A stretch of DNA of 64,000 nt. It comes from Climacteris rufus (lineage: Eukaryota; Chordata; Aves; Passeriformes; Climacteridae). The stretch lies in assembly GCA_013398175.1 (NCBI GenBank), contig VZRZ01007419.1, positions 334,836 to 398,835 on the forward strand, given 5' to 3'. This document shows positions 1 through 12,352 of the stretch, in pieces (the first letter of the stretch is position 1; every line of letters starts with the position of its first letter). A program made the position numbers and the translations under genes. The notes below the pieces were generated by a model that worked only from the letters and a program-made list of their open reading frames with translations, had not been told where the DNA came from and ran no database searches.

Positions 1-480
1 CAGCTTGTGCCGCCCACCCCCGGCGTGCACAGGAATACCCAGCTTCATGCCAAGGCGCTTTGTTTAAAAAAAAATTAAAATTAGTGGGAGAAGATGCATC
101 TTTTCCGGGGGAACCCCACTGAGCTGAAACCGTGTCCGCCGGCATCATCCCCGCCACTGCCCGGCCGCAGCCGACCTTGGCGTGGCCGCGCCGGGCACAG
201 GACCGCGTCCTGGGCGGCTGCCGCGCTGCGGAGCGGGAGTGCTCTGCTGTGCTGTGCCGTGCCGTGCCGTGCTGTGCTGTGCTCTGCTGTGCCGTGCCGT
301 GCCGTGCTGTGCCGTGCCGTGCTGTGCTCTGCTGTGCCGTGCCGTGCCGTGCAGGACCGCGGCTGTCACTGCGCTGCCGGGTTTGCACTGAGTTTGTAAG
401 GCCTCAGAACTTGACCCTTGCAGGTCCCCACTTGCCCGCACCTGCGTTTAGATTGGTTCAGCTGTAGCCGCGATTTTGCC
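1..480. promoter_or_regulatory. CpG-rich island at left edge of window
   Basis: The first 480 bases are strikingly G+C- and CpG-rich compared with the AT-rich DNA that follows. There are many CpGs between about 20 and 370, with clusters near 130-240. Such islands usually mark vertebrate promoters. The island is cut by the window edge, so the gene cannot be seen. In mammals the gene downstream of the XIRP2 3' end is B3GALT1, so a B3GALT1 promoter or first exon, transcribed leftward, is a reasonable guess. Short open frames here come from the repeat at 240-352 and are not credible proteins. Confidence 0.6.
240..352. repeat. Pentamer minisatellite (TGCCG/TGCTG)n inside the CpG island
   Basis: About 22 tandem five-base units alternate between GTGCC, GTGCT and GCTCT variants, for example GCTGTGCCGTGCCGTGCCGT. 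The variant units form a higher-order pattern in which a roughly 55-60 base block appears twice. It keeps an open frame in several phases only because it lacks stop codons. Confidence 0.85.
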
Positions 481-3400
481 TGTGGACCAGGTGCCTATTT
501 TTAAACTTTTGTTTCTGTGGTACATCCATAGTTTTGCGTTGCTGTTGCTCTAGGTAAAAGGAGGTCTTTTGCACGGTAAGCACAGAGTGATGTAATGTAG
601 AGGTACACGGGTCTGGTAGGGTACCAGAGGCCCTGGAGAAGTGAAGATTTGGATGGACTATAGAGGATTATTGGCTTAAGGCAATAAGGGGAATGGGCTT
701 GGTACTACAGACCCATGCTGATAAACAGCTCACCTGCAGTGACTTAAAGAAATGCAGGCCTGGAGGTGGACAAAAGTGGGTTTGGAGGTTTGAAAGGCAT
801 ATCTGAAAGGTAACATACTAAATTCAGATGTAGAAGTAGAGCTGCAGATCAGTGAAGAAAGAGAAAGGCAGAAAAGTGTGTTAGCAAAGATAAAAATTGT
901 CTTAGGGCGAACTTATAGAAGGAAGAAGTAATCATAAACCAGAACACTGTATTTCTCCTGGCCATGGACTCCAAATGCTCACTGTTGTCATCCAGTCACA
1001 CTAACGTGGAATGAAAGTGATCAAGAGATCCAGGGCAGCACGGGAAAGGGGAATGTAACAGCAGGAGAGGAGTACAACAACATCAATTGCATTATTACTA
1101 GTCTTTTTCTATAATCAATAATCATTAGACTCTTAAGATTTCAGTTATACTAAGAATAACTGTATTTTCCCTCTTTTTCAGTATGTCTGAAGAGACAGGT
1201 GAAATGCTTGAAAACATTTCAGAAACGTTTTACTGCTGGGTTCTTTTCAGTGTTGATGGTCTTTATCCACTGTTTTGAAATTTGCTTGTCAAGTAGAGCC
1301 CCTTGCCTAGTTTTGTACTTTATTTGCTGATTCAAAAGGGTGTGGAGGTTTATTAACTCCTAATGGCTTGCCATCACATTTCATGCCCCTTCAGAAAGGT
1401 TTCTAAAATTAAATAACCCCTCAGGTTAATATGGTCATAAGCAAATGTTTGTTAATTCCTTAAAGAAATGTTGTTAATACTAAATCAGATCTTGTATAGA
1501 CAGAATTCCTTGTTTAGTCATACCAGATGTAGGTACCCTCATCTGTGCTGACTTCACAACTGCTGGTACTGTTAAAGAACCTGGAAGTCATGCCCTTTCC
1601 TTTCAACAGTTTACTTTTACGGGATGTTAGTTTGGTTTTTATTTGGTTTTGTTGTGGCAGTGACGTTTTTGAGTTTACTGTGTCCAGTGTGAAGACTCAA
1701 TACACCTGCTTTTCTTTGGAATGAAATAATGAGAAATGTTTTAAAAGCTTATGGTTTTAGACACTGTGCAAAAGCTCAGTCAGAGATGTGTTTCTTCTAG
1801 CAAATGGGTATTATTACTTCAGGAGTACACTGTTTATTACTAGTATTTTATACTTAAGAAAAGGTATCAGATTTTTCACTCTTTGTTAAAGCAGGAAGGT
1901 TTTTTTAAACCTTTGATGTTAGCCAGATCATCTTGAAAAAAACCCAAAACTCAACAAACATACTTTATTTACTGTTGACAGTTTTACAAATGTTGCGGAA
2001 CTGACTAGAGCATTGTATAGTTATAACTTTGTAACTCCTGCAAAGAAGAAGCAAATATTAAAAATAATCCTTCAAAAGGAATCTCTGTGGAGTAAGCAGA
2101 ACATAAATTTCATTGTTTCTAATATTTTAAACTTATCTAAAAGTGTAGACAGAAATTCAGATATCATATCTGAATTTTATGTTCCTGTTAAAAAAGTAGC
2201 CTTTAAGGTTCTACAGCAGCTTTCTGCAAGCATATGCATAACTCAGTGTGTAAGTTAACTAAATCATTAAAAAGAAAGACAAAACAACACATTTCAGCTA
2301 AATATCCTGTTTATGAGACAAAAAAACTCGGAGGAAGATGTTGCTATAGGCATAGAAACATCAAATAATTAAAAGCAGAAAGCATATGACAAAAAAAAAA
2401 AAAAAGGCAGTACACCTGAAATACGGGTCTGTTCATGCAAGTGCTTTACAGGGCTTTATATGTTCTGAAGTTTAGCAGAGCTCTTAGGATAAACCTGATA
2501 AACGAGGGGAATTTTTGTTTGTATCTCAGCCCACAAAACTGTAATTTAGCCTTCAGTCCAATCAGATGGAAGAACTCAGCAGTTCTTTCTGAGAAACAAT
2601 ACAGTACGCTTGAGAAGTGCTAAAGGACATACATGAGCTGAGCTGTTCTTATTCACAGCAGAAACAGTGTAAGAAATGTAATTTCCATACAGCTCTGTCA
2701 GCAGGAGTCCTTTCTGTCCTGGATCAAAAGGGGTGGCAGAAGTTAGGAATCACACCTATTAAAATCATTGTTTTAGCTGTTAAGACAGCCAACAAGATGT
2801 GAGCTGTGGGCTAAGTGCTGGTATTGGGGACTCCAGCAGATTGTAGGAACTATCCTGAGATTCCTCTACCAGTAAAGGAACCATAGTTGCTGTATATCCT
2901 TTAGTTTTTAACCTCAGGTTTTAGGAGAACAATACTGTAGTACTGAAGTGTACTGTATTGGCAGATCTTTTACATCAAACTGTAAAATAACCTCTTATAG
3001 ATAAACATTATTTCCCTCCTCCCTTCTGGTAGGGTTTGAGTATTTAACTGATGCATGGATGCAGCACTGCCTATGTAGATCTGGGGGAGGAATATTTGAT
3101 TATTTAATTTTCAACGTGTTACCATTTGCTAGCATTATTCAGCCTCATTTGGTAACCCTTTTGTTAATATCATGTAGATGTATGCTGTGAGATGCAAATC
3201 ACAGTTATGTGCTAGGTGCTACATAGACAAGTAAGGAAACAAAGTTCCTGCCCCCAAAAGCTTGCCCCCTCATGCTCTCTTCTGGAGGTGCGTTGGGATC
3301 TGATTTCACAGTGCATGACAAAGTGTTTCCTTTTGTTGTTTTATCTCCCATGTATTATGTCAGCTGGAGGGAGCTAATCTCCCTGTAAACAAAGCAAGGC

Positions 3401-6400
3401 AACTTCCCTTGTGTGCAGAGTGAGTCCTTCAAGATATTTGTTTATCTGCAGTGATCAGTTGTAAGCACAGCTTCCATTTATATAGTGTCCTTCAGAGCAA
3501 TGTCACTGTGAACATAATGAATATACTTAGAAGTATTTAAAGATTCCATAAATATACATTTAATTGCAACTGCCTTGAACAGTGATGTGAGATAGGCCTT
3601 TTCCATGGTGGAATGGATGGGTGGTGGAGCATTTTTTCAGATCCAAGCAATTCTGCTTTGTATGAGTGACCAGGTCATATAAAGAACTTTTTTCCCCCTC
3701 CATTAATCCAGTCAGTTTAGGTATTTTTATCTTTGTTTAAAATATATTAGAGCTTTTATTGTTCTTCACCCCATATTTAATTTTGTGGTGTATCAACTGT
3801 TTTAACAAACATTTGCAGTATTACCTAAGAAATTAATTATAAAAAATTGATGTGGCTCTTAGCTGGGTTAACTAAGAGAGAAGAGCTTTCACATCACAGT
3901 CAGTGGCTGAATCCAGCTGGCAAAAATCAATGTGGTTCTGTTTAATCATGATTAATGTTTTCACTTATTTTATAATTTTGCATGCAATGTTCTTTTTTTT
4001 TTCAGCTTTTCATCCTCTTGGAGGATGATTTGGCAATTGCTACTCATAAACCAGAGAGCTTGGTTCTGTGTCATCTGGTTTACTTACCAGAAAGAGGATG
4101 TGACTAGTAGTGGAACAAACGAGTCCTTCATTTCCATTTTTGTGAACTACGCAGCTACGAAAATAGAGGATTGATGTCCCCTGGTACCAGCACAGCAAAT
4201 GTTGGAATTGTTATCACTGGGATTATTTTATGATTGACCACAGGACTGTTTCTGTTACCCTTATTTTCATTGAAGAGCATCTTAAGAGAAATTACTCACG
4301 TTTCTGTTTCTGTAGTGGCATCCTCATACATAAGGATGGCTGCCCACTAAGGGACTGAGGATATTGGTACCAAAATTTATTCAGAGATAAAAGAACTACA
4401 TCAGGAATGTTTGACTGCATGCTTTTGCTTATCATCTGGAAGAAAAAGTTGTCTGAAGTCTCAGTCCCAAAGATAGCAGAAGAACAAGGGAAAAATAGAG
4501 TATATGGGTAGGAAGAGTGAGGGGGAAAACAGTGAAGCCAACACATTATGAAGCAGTTTAGTGGTGCTGAGCTTCCTAGTTCTATATATACATAGCTGGT
4601 ATTACAGTAATTTGCTGATTGCTTGTTGTTCTACTTATGTATACATGAGTATCTATCTATTTATATGCATACAGACATGATATTCATGTATTATATTACA
4701 AGATCATTAAGTTTAAAAATGAGAATGCCTGAACTCAAAATCTATGTGGTATACTGTTTAATTTTGTGATTGTGTGGTGTTCTTGGGACTCTTACCTTAT
4801 TCAGAACATAGAAGGCATGAATTCTACAGCATGCACAATTATTTAGTATTTTGATTTATTCAGTTATTAAAACTATGACCTCAGGCTTTATTGATTACAG
4901 CCTCCAATTTATCTTCTAGCTGTTGCACCAATTCAGAAAGAAGTGCTAATAAAAATATTCTCCTGACTGTGTATCACCAGGACATGAAAAAAATATGTTA
5001 CATGTTGAAATAGAAAGCTATATTGCAAATATAGTCAAAATAGAACCATACTGAAATTAAGACAATAAATTGATTTAAGTTTATTCAGTTCAAAGATATT
5101 TTTTTCCAAGGACAAAACTTTGTGCTCTTACCAGGTGTTTTCTGGGAAATGGAAGAAGCCTTTTTGGTAATTTTGGTGAAGCTGTAAAAGTAAATCAGTC
5201 TGTCTGTACTTTCCTATGTGCAGAAAGCTTCTTTCCAAATAGATAACATCATACAAAATTATAAGCAATTGAAAGTAGCATTTTTTAAATGGCAACTATG
5301 GAAAACTATTGCTAGTATGGCATTACCTTTTCCCACAATTCTGCATGTGTAGGATAGAATAAAACATATATTAACATTACAGCTTAATTTGAGTAAGAGT
5401 GTGTCATTTACAGAAATCATCTCATACAGGTGTTGGTAGGGGTTTTTTTCTGTTCCACCAGAGCATTCAATATGTGTTAGAAAAGAATCATTCTAGAAAG
5501 TTCTTGAAAATTCTGGGATTTATTTTTTATCATCCAAGACTTGAAAAGGGTGAGGAATTACCCCTAATATTTTAAAACTTAGAAGTCCAGAAGTCCATAA
5601 AGCATGATATTTTGATGCTGATCTTGAACAGTTTTCATAACTTTCAAGTTGATCCAGATTTTGAATTTCCAGAATTCAACCACTTGAATTGAATTTGGCA
5701 CGTATGTAAGTATGTCTTTAGCAAAAATATTAAAGGAACATGAATCTTTCAAATTCAAGCACTCAGATGTTGGCAAAGGTAAAATTAAAATTGTCTGTTT
5801 GACCTTATTTCATGACCCTGTGAATTTTGATTAATTTTTAGAAATTATGGTCATGTAATGATGAATCATTAATATAGTAGGTATTAGTAAATATAGTAAT
5901 ACATGTACATACATTTGAGCAAAATCGTTATAGGTACAGGAGGGGCAGAGTTTCATTCATTAGTCATCTTTTCTTTGTAGACAGGTCTTCATGTCAAAAA
6001 AAGCAATGCTAAGTCAATTCTGTCCCTTGTAGGTGATGATGAAATTTGTAGTTGGTTAAAGAAAAGAGTTTGTTTTCTGGAGTGCTGTAGTAATCTTGAA
6101 ATGTCATCACAGAACATGAGTATCTGGGCACTTAATTCCAAACTCACGTAATTGGTTGGAAGCTATTTGGAAGAAGCTTATGAAGTTGAGTTTTTCTATG
6201 CAGGTACACACAAATAAGGCAAATTGTCCCTACTTTTTCCCTCTCATTTTCCTTTCTTTCCTATTGTGTACATATACTTTCTCTAAAAATAGAGAAAATT
6301 AAGATACTGGTGCACTCTACAGTATGTTAGTTTATAACATTAGTATTTTCAAATATAGTTTGCCATACATGATTAGCAAAATGTGTATATCATGATGCCT

Positions 6401-9400
6401 CCAGAAACATATAAAGGTATTCTTTTACTTTCTTAATGCTTCATATTCTGGCCCAGGAAGCTGAGTCCATGCTGTTCCTGTTTTATGGCATGCTGTTGGC
6501 ATGGATAGCTGCCAGAGCCTTTTAAAGCAACCTTTCCTTACCTTCTCTCTGGAAACCTAAGAACCGCTGCTCCCTTTGGCAAAGTAGTTTTCTCAGTCAA
6601 AGCCACCAAGACCCAATCTGTAGCCTTTGGTACAGGAGTACCATCCTACTAAAGCAGAACAGTAGCTTATAGGAGATGACAAAGAAAATGAGGTTCTAAA
6701 CAGTATATGACACTGTTTATGTGCTATTTCCACTCTAATATTGTGTTATGAAAAGCTGCACAAAGCCTCTTAAATGGGAACTGCAAAATTTTTTTTTTCT
6801 GTGTCCATCTATATAAGCTGACTTCATAGCTATTGATTTCTTCCTTTTTATCTAATGTCCTCTAGAGGTCTTAACTGCGATTACAAAGAGGACCTGGCAG
6901 CATATTTTAAGTGGTAAGAGGGTATTTCATATAGATTAGTTGTTATTTTTATTACAATATGTGCACCAGTATTACAATTTAGATGACAATCTAATTTACC
7001 AAGCAGTATATTGAAGTACTTCGTTTAGTGTTCCATCCCCTAATGATGCAGCTATATCTTCATTCCCCCTTAAAGTGTTGAACTATTTTATCTTTTGTAC
7101 TGAAAATTCTTCTCTTCTCTTTCTTTTTTTTTTTTTTTTTTTAATTGAGATGTGACTTTCTTGATCATGAAATTTTGTGTTTGGTCAATTTTTTTCTGTA
7201 ATAAGGTTGACTGGAAAAACAGCCTTCTTTTCAGTTTGGAATATATGGTTTCTGTGGGGAATGAATGAACAGCTCTTTCAACAGGTATCTGCTGTGATAG
7301 AACATTATTCCTTGTCAGCATCTGCTACTTGTATAATTTCATCAGTCTAACAGCAGTTTTAAATGGATACTTATAGTAATGGCTACAGTGTCGAGAGCCA
7401 AAAGGTAAAATGGGTTGAAACCCTTTGAGGTTTTCCTAGTTTTTTTTTTTTTTTATTTCAACAGATTATGAGATTTTGAAAATCGCCTGCTGAAATGTGC
7501 AGTAATTTTTTCATGTCTGTTTTTGGTGAAATTATAATGTACTTATTTACTGAAAGTCAGGTTAAAAATAAATATGAACACTTTATTCTTTCTTGCTCTA
7601 TCATACCCTACCGCAAGAGAGGGGAGGTGAGGGAGCTATGGGAAATAGGTCCATGGTGAAGTAAGACTTTGAATTTTTCTCCTCTTTTCCTGAAGTAGTA
7701 CAGTGTGGAGCTGCCTTATTTTTTTTGTTTAAGGACTATACTGAAAAATTCAGATCTTTCATGGTTGAATTGTAATTTATTGTTTTAGAAAGCCCAAGAG
7801 TAAGGTCGGTCTGTTGATGTTTCTATGCCCATTTTAATGCAGTTCCTCTCTTTAAAACATTTAAAAATGCTTTTCATGTCAAAAATCATCAAATGTAACC
7901 CACATCCAAGGTGAAATGCTATTTGTGAAAGTCAATAAAATTTACCCAAAGGATTTCACTTAGGTGCCTCTTAATGGATGAAAACATGAAAAGAGACAAA
8001 AGCTTTAAACTGTGTTTTTGTCTTCGTGTTTTTCTATTTTTATGAGTGTACCCAGGGTAGTTAATGTTTTTGCAATTACACCTAACAGCTGGAGGTATAC
8101 TTGACTGAAGTGACCCAAATCTTTTATAAGTAATTTTGATAATTATCCTGCACTTTGAAAATAAGGCCTGAACTATAATTATTTATGGGAGCGCTATTTC
8201 AAGAAAAGTTGTGTTGGAATAAGGCAGATCCTTAGCAATCCTTAGATTAACTGTGTCATTTAAGATAACTAGTGTAGGTCTGCCTATTGATATGTATGAA
8301 GGAGATAAATGCTTAACAGAAGACAGACACGGTATGTACACTTTTTGAGGTAATCAAGCAATTTTTTTCTGCAAGTCCTTCACCTAGGAGGAGTCCACTT
8401 CAGCTGTATAGTCTAAGTGTTGTTTAGGTCTGTTTAGAGTTTTGAGGATGCCCTGATTCTACAAAGACTCCAAAGGGATTCATTGATATGCTGCATCTAT
8501 AAAAACAATTTAAGTAGCTCTAAGTAAGTCTTTGTGCCAATTATGTTAACAAAGCTGCAAAGTGACTGCAAATTTAGAGGTCCTCTAAAGTCCAGCGCTG
8601 GCCCAGCCATTAAATCAGGCTCCTTAATCTCTGTAATTGGTGCTTTTCAGTATAGAAGAATACATGAACCCTGCTGTGTTCTAACAGCAGTAGAACATCT
8701 TCACTGGCCGATAATACCCAGTGAAAATAGACGTCTCAGACTGCAAGTCTCTGTGCTAAATAATGGTGTGCAAAAATTTCATTTCACTGCTACTTGTCAG
8801 TGCAGTTTTATTGTTGAACAGTGCTTGGCTGCAGCTGTGCTGGAAATGGATCAGCTCTGCCCTCCATGACTATAAGGTCCCTTTCTTAGCCATGGGTAAA
8901 CATTCTGTCCATGAGATGAAATCTAGGAGTAACCAGAGGAAGTTATCCTGCTGAGAGAATAAGGGATTCAATACCAGGATTCTTCTCAGGAACCATCAAG
9001 CTCCTCTTCACAGAATGAAACTTTTACAAGCTGATGACTGGTTGTTTAAACTCAGGTAAGAAAACTTAGGAAGCCTAGAGGATAACTTTAAGATATTTAA
9101 ACTTAGAATAGCAAATTTTCCTTACAGAAGTACAACTCTAATGGATGCTATTTCTTTTTAAGCCAATAAAGACAGCTCTTTGGCTGCAGTAAGTCACCAA
9201 AATGCATGAGTTTTTTTGGCAGCTAAGGAGTTACTATTTACTGCTTCATTTACAGGAAACCTATAAGGTTGCTACTTTCTAGCTACAGATTTTATCCCAA
9301 TCTCACTTTCAGCTGCTATGTGCATTCTCTCCACAGTGTGACTTCTGTAGTGGCAATGTATGCATGCAGTAGGGTGACTCAGGAATATGACGTCTCCCAC

Positions 9401-12130
9401 TCCTTTTGCCTTGTAATGAAAAGGGTGCAAGACTCAGTGAGTTCCAGCCTCATCTCATCTCTGATTACTTATGCACTAAGTTTTTGGCTGAAGTTCTGAA
9501 GAGCTCTTCTACTTCAATTTTTTTTTCAGGTAATTTACATTTTTCTACAATATTTTATTACCCATGGCTGTTAGTTTTCTAGAACAGGTTTAGCGAGTGG
9601 CATCCTTATGATTTGTATAAGAACTCCAAAGCAATATAATAGGGCTTGTGCTTCAAAGAAATAATTATGCAATATAATCTCATTTTTTCTTAACATTCAT
9701 CCTCACTACTGGAGGAAGAAAAAAAGCCACCCACTGAGAGAAGGGAATGCAAAGCTAATGAATCCACTACAGGAAGGCTCTGCATTTCTATGTCTGTCCC
9801 ATACTAAGCAGAATCTCAGTCATGGACTATCCAAAGTGATTTGCCCCATATGATATGTCATTTATGTATGTTGATTTTATATAATATTCTCTCTGAGAGT
9901 AAAAATATTTGTGTAGTCTTGCTTTTTTCTGCTGTTTCATCAAAGCCTTTATTTTAATCATATCTAGATTGCCAAAAGGAACACTCTTTTTCTGTTACTC
10001 AATTTTGTTTGGGGGAAGCTAAAAGGTCTGTATTTTGCAAGAATAGTTTCAGAAGCACTAATTTCTTGGTGTAAATGAGTTTTTATTATCATAACTGATA
10101 TTTGTCACCTCTCTAAATTGTAATATACAAATTTAAATTTATCAGGATATTCACAAGGATGACAAATGGCACAGCACTGTACTTCAGGTACAAATATTGC
10201 AAGCACTTTAGCTTTTTTTTTTTTAATTATTAACTTGCATATGATGACACCTATACATGTGCACATAAACACCATCATTTCACCCACCATTTCATTCCTC
10301 TTTCCAAACTAATACAGCCAAAACCCATCTTATGTCTAAAAAGACACTCTGGGAAATGGGGCAGATTTAAAATTTTAATTCATGTAGAACTCTAAATATT
10401 CTAGTAAAATTCCCTTTATTTTCTTCATGCATACGTTTTCTGAGGTTTTTTTTGTTGTCTTAGCAGGAATTTTGAAGATGTTATTTAGTTGTGTTATCTA
10501 CTCAAAAAATGAAACAAAGCCGTTTAGCTCTATTTAGTAATCCCTTGGGTTTTAAAAAACAAATTATGATGGTTGCAGACAAATGGGGGGAGCAATAAAA
10601 GAGAGAGATCTTGCTGAAATAATTCTAAAATGTTCACAAGGGGCTATAGGCTAATGCTCTTTAAAAGTTCTGAAATGCAGTGGTATTGGAGTGCCTATGT
10701 GAAGGCTTTTCTGATAATATTCATTTTAAGAGGTCTTTTTATATTTCTGCATTTCGTGAGAGAAATTTGGAGGAATGTACTTGAAGTGTTCTTGTGAAAG
10801 AAATGCTATGTATGGTTTTCTGATGTGTGTGTATAGTTTATAGTGGTTTCTGTGTATGTATAGGAGAGTCACATGTGAATATCCCACTTACAACCCTGTT
10901 GCTTTGGGCAATGAGTTGTAGTGCAGCAGATGTTTTGCTCTAGAAGTCTGAGGCACAATAATTTCTTAAATGTTTTAACATCAGCCTGTCATTTCTGTAA
11001 ATTATTTCAAATGCCTGTCTCTGTCAGATCCTTCAGGAATTATTTTGAAAACTGTGTTTTGATTATCCTTCCCTTTCTCTGACACTTTGGTTTAAGCTAG
11101 TTATTGCATAAAGAATTTCACTATTTAAGGAAAATCATATGTATAAATTTATATTAAGAAAACTTCACAAAATACGTTTTTGTAAAGTGCTTTTTTATTA
11201 TGCATTGTCAACAGTTGAATTATATGTTGCTGTTTCATGCAAGCTGTAATAGTTAAGAGAGCAAATGTTAGTACATAAGCATAAGTTTTAAGGAAAAAGT
11301 GCTAGATCTACTTAGTTTGTACAGATTTAAGTATGAAACTGGAGAGCTGCTTCAGCTAAAATGACTTTGGATTAGTTACTGAAACAATTACTAGTCTTAC
11401 TTGCCAAGTGTCCCCAAACTTTGCTTCAGTTCTATCTAGGATGTTTGGTTTTATCCAAAGATTTACACTGTTATTCAGTTATTCCTTCTGTTATTCAATA
11501 TAACCATAGTAGCAGCTCTAGGAATAGAGCAAAACAGTGCTGTTCACCAATAATTGTGTAGTAACTGTGGTTACTACTCAATAATGATCCATTTCAATCT
11601 AACTATTGCATGATATTGCAAAAACAGAAACAAAAAAAGATCAACCCTCAAAAATCCCAACCAAACCCCAAATTTTCTAGTATAAGCTAACACAACAAAT
11701 GTACATAATATGTCATGGAGCAACAGCTCAGTTACAATAATAATACATTAGAAAAAACAATGAAAGTATATTTTCTTCCTTTGTGCACACCAGGTGTTTC
11801 ACATTTGAAATTTCTTGATACAAATGATAAATATTGAAATGGATTCTGTTTCTCCAGGACAGTCATGTACTAAAATATTCCTTACAATGTTCAAAAACAT
11901 AGAAAAACAAGGGCTTTTTTTCTAAATTACAGACTGAAAAAAGCTATTTTACGCATCTTCATTGCCTTAAATATACACTAACTGAATAGTCTGGGTAATT
12001 GACAGTATAACTGTATTTTTAAATGTAATCTCTGGGTATTAAATTCTTCATGAAAGACTAAAATAAGTGGTTTGAAGAAACACCTATTTATGACATACTT
12101 TATAATGAGTGACAGCTGACCACTTAGATG
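481..12130. other. Intergenic DNA, no gene recognised
   Basis: This 11.6 kb stretch between the CpG island and the XIRP2 3' end is AT-rich with scattered poly-T runs. Open frames are short, lie on both strands and show no recognisable family. I see no tRNA, exon pair or intact mobile element. A MEF2-like palindrome lies at 6278-6297 and is listed separately. Confidence 0.6.
6278..6297. promoter_or_regulatory. MEF2-like site within a perfect 8-bp inverted repeat
   Basis: TTTCTCTA and TAGAGAAA flank AAAA, and the centre CTAAAAATAG fits the MEF2 consensus. It lies about 6 kb past the XIRP2 3' end. MEF2 is reported to drive XIRP2 in muscle, so a role is possible, but one motif in AT-rich DNA is weak evidence. 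Confidence 0.25.
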
Positions 12131-12131
12131 T

Positions 12132-12137
12132 TTTATT
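12132..12137 (-). terminator. XIRP2: Possible poly(A) signal AATAAA for XIRP2
   Basis: On the minus strand AATAAA occurs about 18 bases after the TAG (12155-12157) that ends the extended XIRP2 frame. If it is used, the 3' UTR is very short when counted from that TAG, or about 220-240 bases when counted from the earlier TAA at 12353-12355. AT-rich flanks offer other candidates further down. Confidence 0.35.
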
Positions 12138-12154
12138 AATTTTCATCATGAAAT

Positions 12155-12352
12155 CTAATTTTTTTTTATCTGTTCATCCACAGTGAGCTCTTTGAACTTG
12201 ACTTTCTTGCTTTGGAATGATGGAACAGCATTACGTCTTGAGCTCAGTAAATCTGAGCTTGTGTTTATGTTGTTTTTTGCCACTTCAATTTTTTTTTTTC
12301 TTTGACGGTCATCAATATAATTCAGTTCTGTGTCATAATTTTCTTTTTTTTT
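12155..12352 (-). pseudogene. XIRP2: Former C-terminal tail of XIRP2, cut off by an in-frame stop
   Basis: Directly after the TAA at 12353-12355 the same frame stays open for 65 codons to TAG at 12155-12157. The end of this frame reads ELTVDEQIKKN, clearly the family's conserved C-terminal block (mammalian XIRP2 and LIMA1 end near L-S/T-V-E-E-Q-I-K-R-N). The middle of the tail also resembles mammalian XIRP2 as I remember it, so it was once translated in continuity with the main frame. Eleven A residues, two of them in the stop codon itself, span the junction and keep frame. A perfect GTAAGT at 12382-12377 could suggest splicing, but the obvious acceptor (ACACAG, 55-base intron) breaks frame. 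Either a recent nonsense change truncates the protein or the stop is read through or polymorphic. Confidence 0.75.

Noticed and set aside
8534..8869. 111-codon plus-strand open frame in intergenic DNA
   Set aside because: No domain or splice partner. The denser sequence may be conserved non-coding DNA, but I cannot show conservation from one genome.
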